Shown here piece by piece: positions 62,220 through 64,000 of a stretch of 64,000 nt of DNA (position 1 is the stretch's first letter; every line of letters starts with the position of its first letter). Below the pieces are notes generated by a model, which saw only the letters and a program-made list of their open reading frames with translations, had not been told where the DNA came from and did not search any database. Origin of the DNA: Gemmobacter serpentinus (GTDB lineage: Bacteria; Pseudomonadota; Alphaproteobacteria; Rhodobacterales; Rhodobacteraceae). Position numbers and translations under genes: made by a program. The DNA lies in contig NZ_WCHR01000004.1 of NCBI RefSeq assembly GCF_008973825.1, positions 1-64,000 of the forward strand. Reading direction: 5' to 3'.

Positions 62220-64000
62220 CCCAGATCCCCCACGGGTTTCAGCCGGCGCAGCCGCAGCGCATTGGCCAGCACAAAGACCGATGACAGCGCCATGGCCGCG
62301 GCCCCCAGCATGGGCGACAGTTGCGGCCCGCCAAAGGGCACCAGCACCCCTGCCGCTACCGGAATCAGCGCGACGTTATAGCCAAAGGCCCAGACCAGAT
62401 TCTCGCGGATATTGCGCATCACGGAGCGGCTGACCTTGATCGCGGTCGCAGCCGCCCGCGGATCGCCCGAGACCAGCACGACCTCTGCCGCCTCGATGGC
62501 GATATCGGTGCCATGGCCGATGGCGATGCCGACATCGGCGGCAGCAAGGGCGGGCGCGTCATTGATGCCATCGCCGACAAAGGCCACGCCGGGTTTCATG
62601 GCCTCTACCGCCGCGACCTTGCCACCGGGCAACATGCCGGCTTGCACGTCAGACAGCCGCAGCTCGGACGCGATCGCCTGCGCCACGCGCGGTGCGTCGC
62701 CGGTCAGCATGGCGGAGGCCACGCCAAGATCCTTGAGCGCAGAAATGGCGGCCGCCGCCCCCGGCTTCACCTTGTCGGCCACCGCCAGCACGCCCATCAC
62801 CTTGCCATCCACCGCCAGATAGATCGGGGTCTTGCCCTGCACGGCGAAGCCTTCGCCCTCGATCTGCCAGGGGCCAAGGCCCTGCGGGAACATGCGTGCC
62901 GCGCCAAGGGCCACATGCTGACCCTCCACCATGGCTTCGGCACCGTGGCCGATGGTGGCGCGGAACTGGCTCACGGTCGGAATTTGCAGGTCCTGCGCCT
63001 GTGCCGCCTGCAAGACCGCCTGCGCCAGCGGGTGTTCCGACTGTGCCTCCACCGCGGCGGCCAGCCGCAGCAGATGCTGCGACAGCGGTTTCATATCGGT
63101 CAGCACCGGCTTGCCTTCGGTCAGGGTGCCGGTCTTGTCGAAAGCCACGCGCCGCACCTGTGCCAGCGTCTGCAACGCCTCACCGCGCCGGAACAGCACA
63201 CCCAATTCTGCCGCACGGCCGGTTCCGACCATGATCGAGACCGGCGTCGCCAGCCCCATCGCGCAGGGGCAGGCAATGATCAGGACGGATACGCCCGCCA
63301 CCAGTGCCTCGGCCAGCCCCGGACCTAAGATCAGCCATGTGGCAACGGTCAGGGCGGCTAGCACCATCACCACCGGCACGAACCACAGCGTAATGCGGTC
63401 GACCAGCGCCTGCACCGGCAGTTTCGCCGATTGCGCCTCCTCGACCATGGCGATGATACGCGACAGCACGGTGTCGCGCCCCACCTCGGTCACCCGCATC
63501 ACCAGGCTGCCGGTACCGTTCATCGTGCCGCCCGTCACCCGGTCACCAGGGGATTTGGTGACGGGCAATGCCTCGCCGGTCAGCATGGCCTCATCCACCG
63601 CCGATTGGCCCTCTTCCACCACGCCATCCAGCGGCACCCTTGCGCCGGGCCGCACCAGCAGCCGCGCGCCGGGCTGGATGGATGACAGTGCCACCTCACG
63701 CCACCCTTCCGGGCTTTCCAGCATTGCATTGGCTGGGCGCAGCTCGATCAGGCCCGAGATTGCGGCACCCGCCCGTCCGCGCGCCTGCGCCTCCATCAGC
63801 CGCCCCGCCAGGATCAGCACGATGATGACCATAGCGGCCTCAAAATAGACCGTCTGGGCATGGGCGGGCAGCAGATCCGGCAGGAAGGTAGCGACCGAGG
63901 AATAGATCCAGGCCGCCAGGGTGCCAAGCGCGACAAGGCTGTTCATATCCGGTGCCCCGCGCATCAGCGCAGGCAGGCCTTTGGTCAGGAAACGCCGCCC
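62216..64000 (-). CDS. copA: Cu(I)-exporting P1B-type ATPase CopA (5' end outside the window)
   Basis: 594 residues are present; the N-terminal metal-binding domains and first helices lie beyond 64000, since the frame is open to the edge. Visible are the transmembrane CPC motif ([13 protein letters not shown]), the phosphorylation site DKTGTLTEG, and [20 protein letters not shown]. It exports Cu(I) from the cytoplasm. The promoter and any CueR site are not in the window. Confidence 0.95.
   Translation of the reverse strand, partial: GRRFLTKGLPALMRGAPDMNSLVALGTLAAWIYSSVATFLPDLLPAHAQTVYFEAAMVIIVLILAGRLMEAQARGRAGAAISGLIELRPANAMLESPEGWREVALSSIQPGARLLVRPGARVPLDGVVEEGQSAVDEAMLTGEALPVTKSPGDRVTGGTMNGTGSLVMRVTEVGRDTVLSRIIAMVEEAQSAKLPVQALVDRITLWFVPVVMVLAALTVATWLILGPGLAEALVAGVSVLIIACPCAMGLATPVSIMVGTGRAAELGVLFRRGEALQTLAQVRRVAFDKTGTLTEGKPVLTDMKPLSQHLLRLAAAVEAQSEHPLAQAVLQAAQAQDLQIPTVSQFRATIGHGAEAMVEGQHVALGAARMFPQGLGPWQIEGEGFAVQGKTPIYLAVDGKVMGVLAVADKVKPGAAAAISALKDLGVASAMLTGDAPRVAQAIASELRLSDVQAGMLPGGKVAAVEAMKPGVAFVGDGINDAPALAAADVGIAIGHGTDIAIEAAEVVLVSGDPRAAATAIKVSRSVMRNIRENLVWAFGYNVALIPVAAGVLVPFGGPQLSPMLGAAAMALSSVFVLANALRLRRLKPVGDLG

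Overview
The window is a GC-rich chromosomal segment from an alphaproteobacterium of the Rhodobacteraceae/Paracoccaceae group (Rhodobacter-like). The placement rests on gene order (dusB/nifR3-ntrB-ntrC-ntrY-ntrX-trkA-trkH-hfq-hflX; lipA near coq10, pncC, pgpA and ispDF), on an NtrC without the sigma-54 GAFTGA loop as known from Rhodobacter capsulatus, and on lineage-typical small families (DUF1127, and what look like DUF6477 and DUF6456). No phage, insertion sequence, CRISPR array or plasmid function was seen. It reads as mostly core chromosome with a few accessory catabolic operons. All names come from reading motifs and recalled family resemblance; no database search was run.

Layout. 1-4 kb: the tail of a Ca-binding-repeat protein, rplM-rpsI, then a divergent DUF1127/MocR-regulator pair sharing an operator-like direct repeat. 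4-7 kb: a polyamine-type ABC transporter (two permeases and an ATPase, no binding protein). 7-16 kb, minus strand: tetR, ppk2, metA, an uncharacterised P-loop ATPase, a FadL-type porin, an EamA exporter, an SDR/monooxygenase pair, guaA and a DUF6477-like gene. 16-26 kb: DUF6456-like HTH protein, aqpZ, lipA, a di-haem cytochrome c, mug, hpt, coq10, an AI-2E-family exporter, pncC-pgpA-ispDF. 25.8-37.8 kb: a plus-strand run of dusB, two nitrogen two-component systems, Trk K+ uptake, hfq and hflX, then tRNA-Gln(UUG). 38-44 kb: a BaiN-type flavoprotein, rpe, a SulP permease, tsf and rpsB. 44-52 kb: DUF1499, an agmatinase-like gene, YoaK, an M20 amidohydrolase, mazG, an orphan ferric-binding protein, a nucleoside hydrolase and a soluble PhoR-like kinase. 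52.8-60.5 kb: a myo-inositol catabolic cluster iolB-iolE-iolD-iolC-iolR with a divergent dehydrogenase and two GGAA-N6-TTCC operators. 60.7-64 kb: an M19 dipeptidase and the cueR-copA copper module, truncated by the window edge.

The most notable non-gene structure is two families of intergenic repeats: a GC-hairpin plus GATATTTG/CAGATGAA element (seven copies, six of them as inverted pairs) and a 21-bp near-perfect palindrome centred on TTCG-A-CGAA (six copies, one degenerate). There are also several operator candidates and two gene-free regions with strong hairpins that could hold small RNAs. No convincing new multi-gene system was found. The best leads are the repeat families, the MocR-DUF1127 operator and the candidate structured RNA near 42.3 kb.
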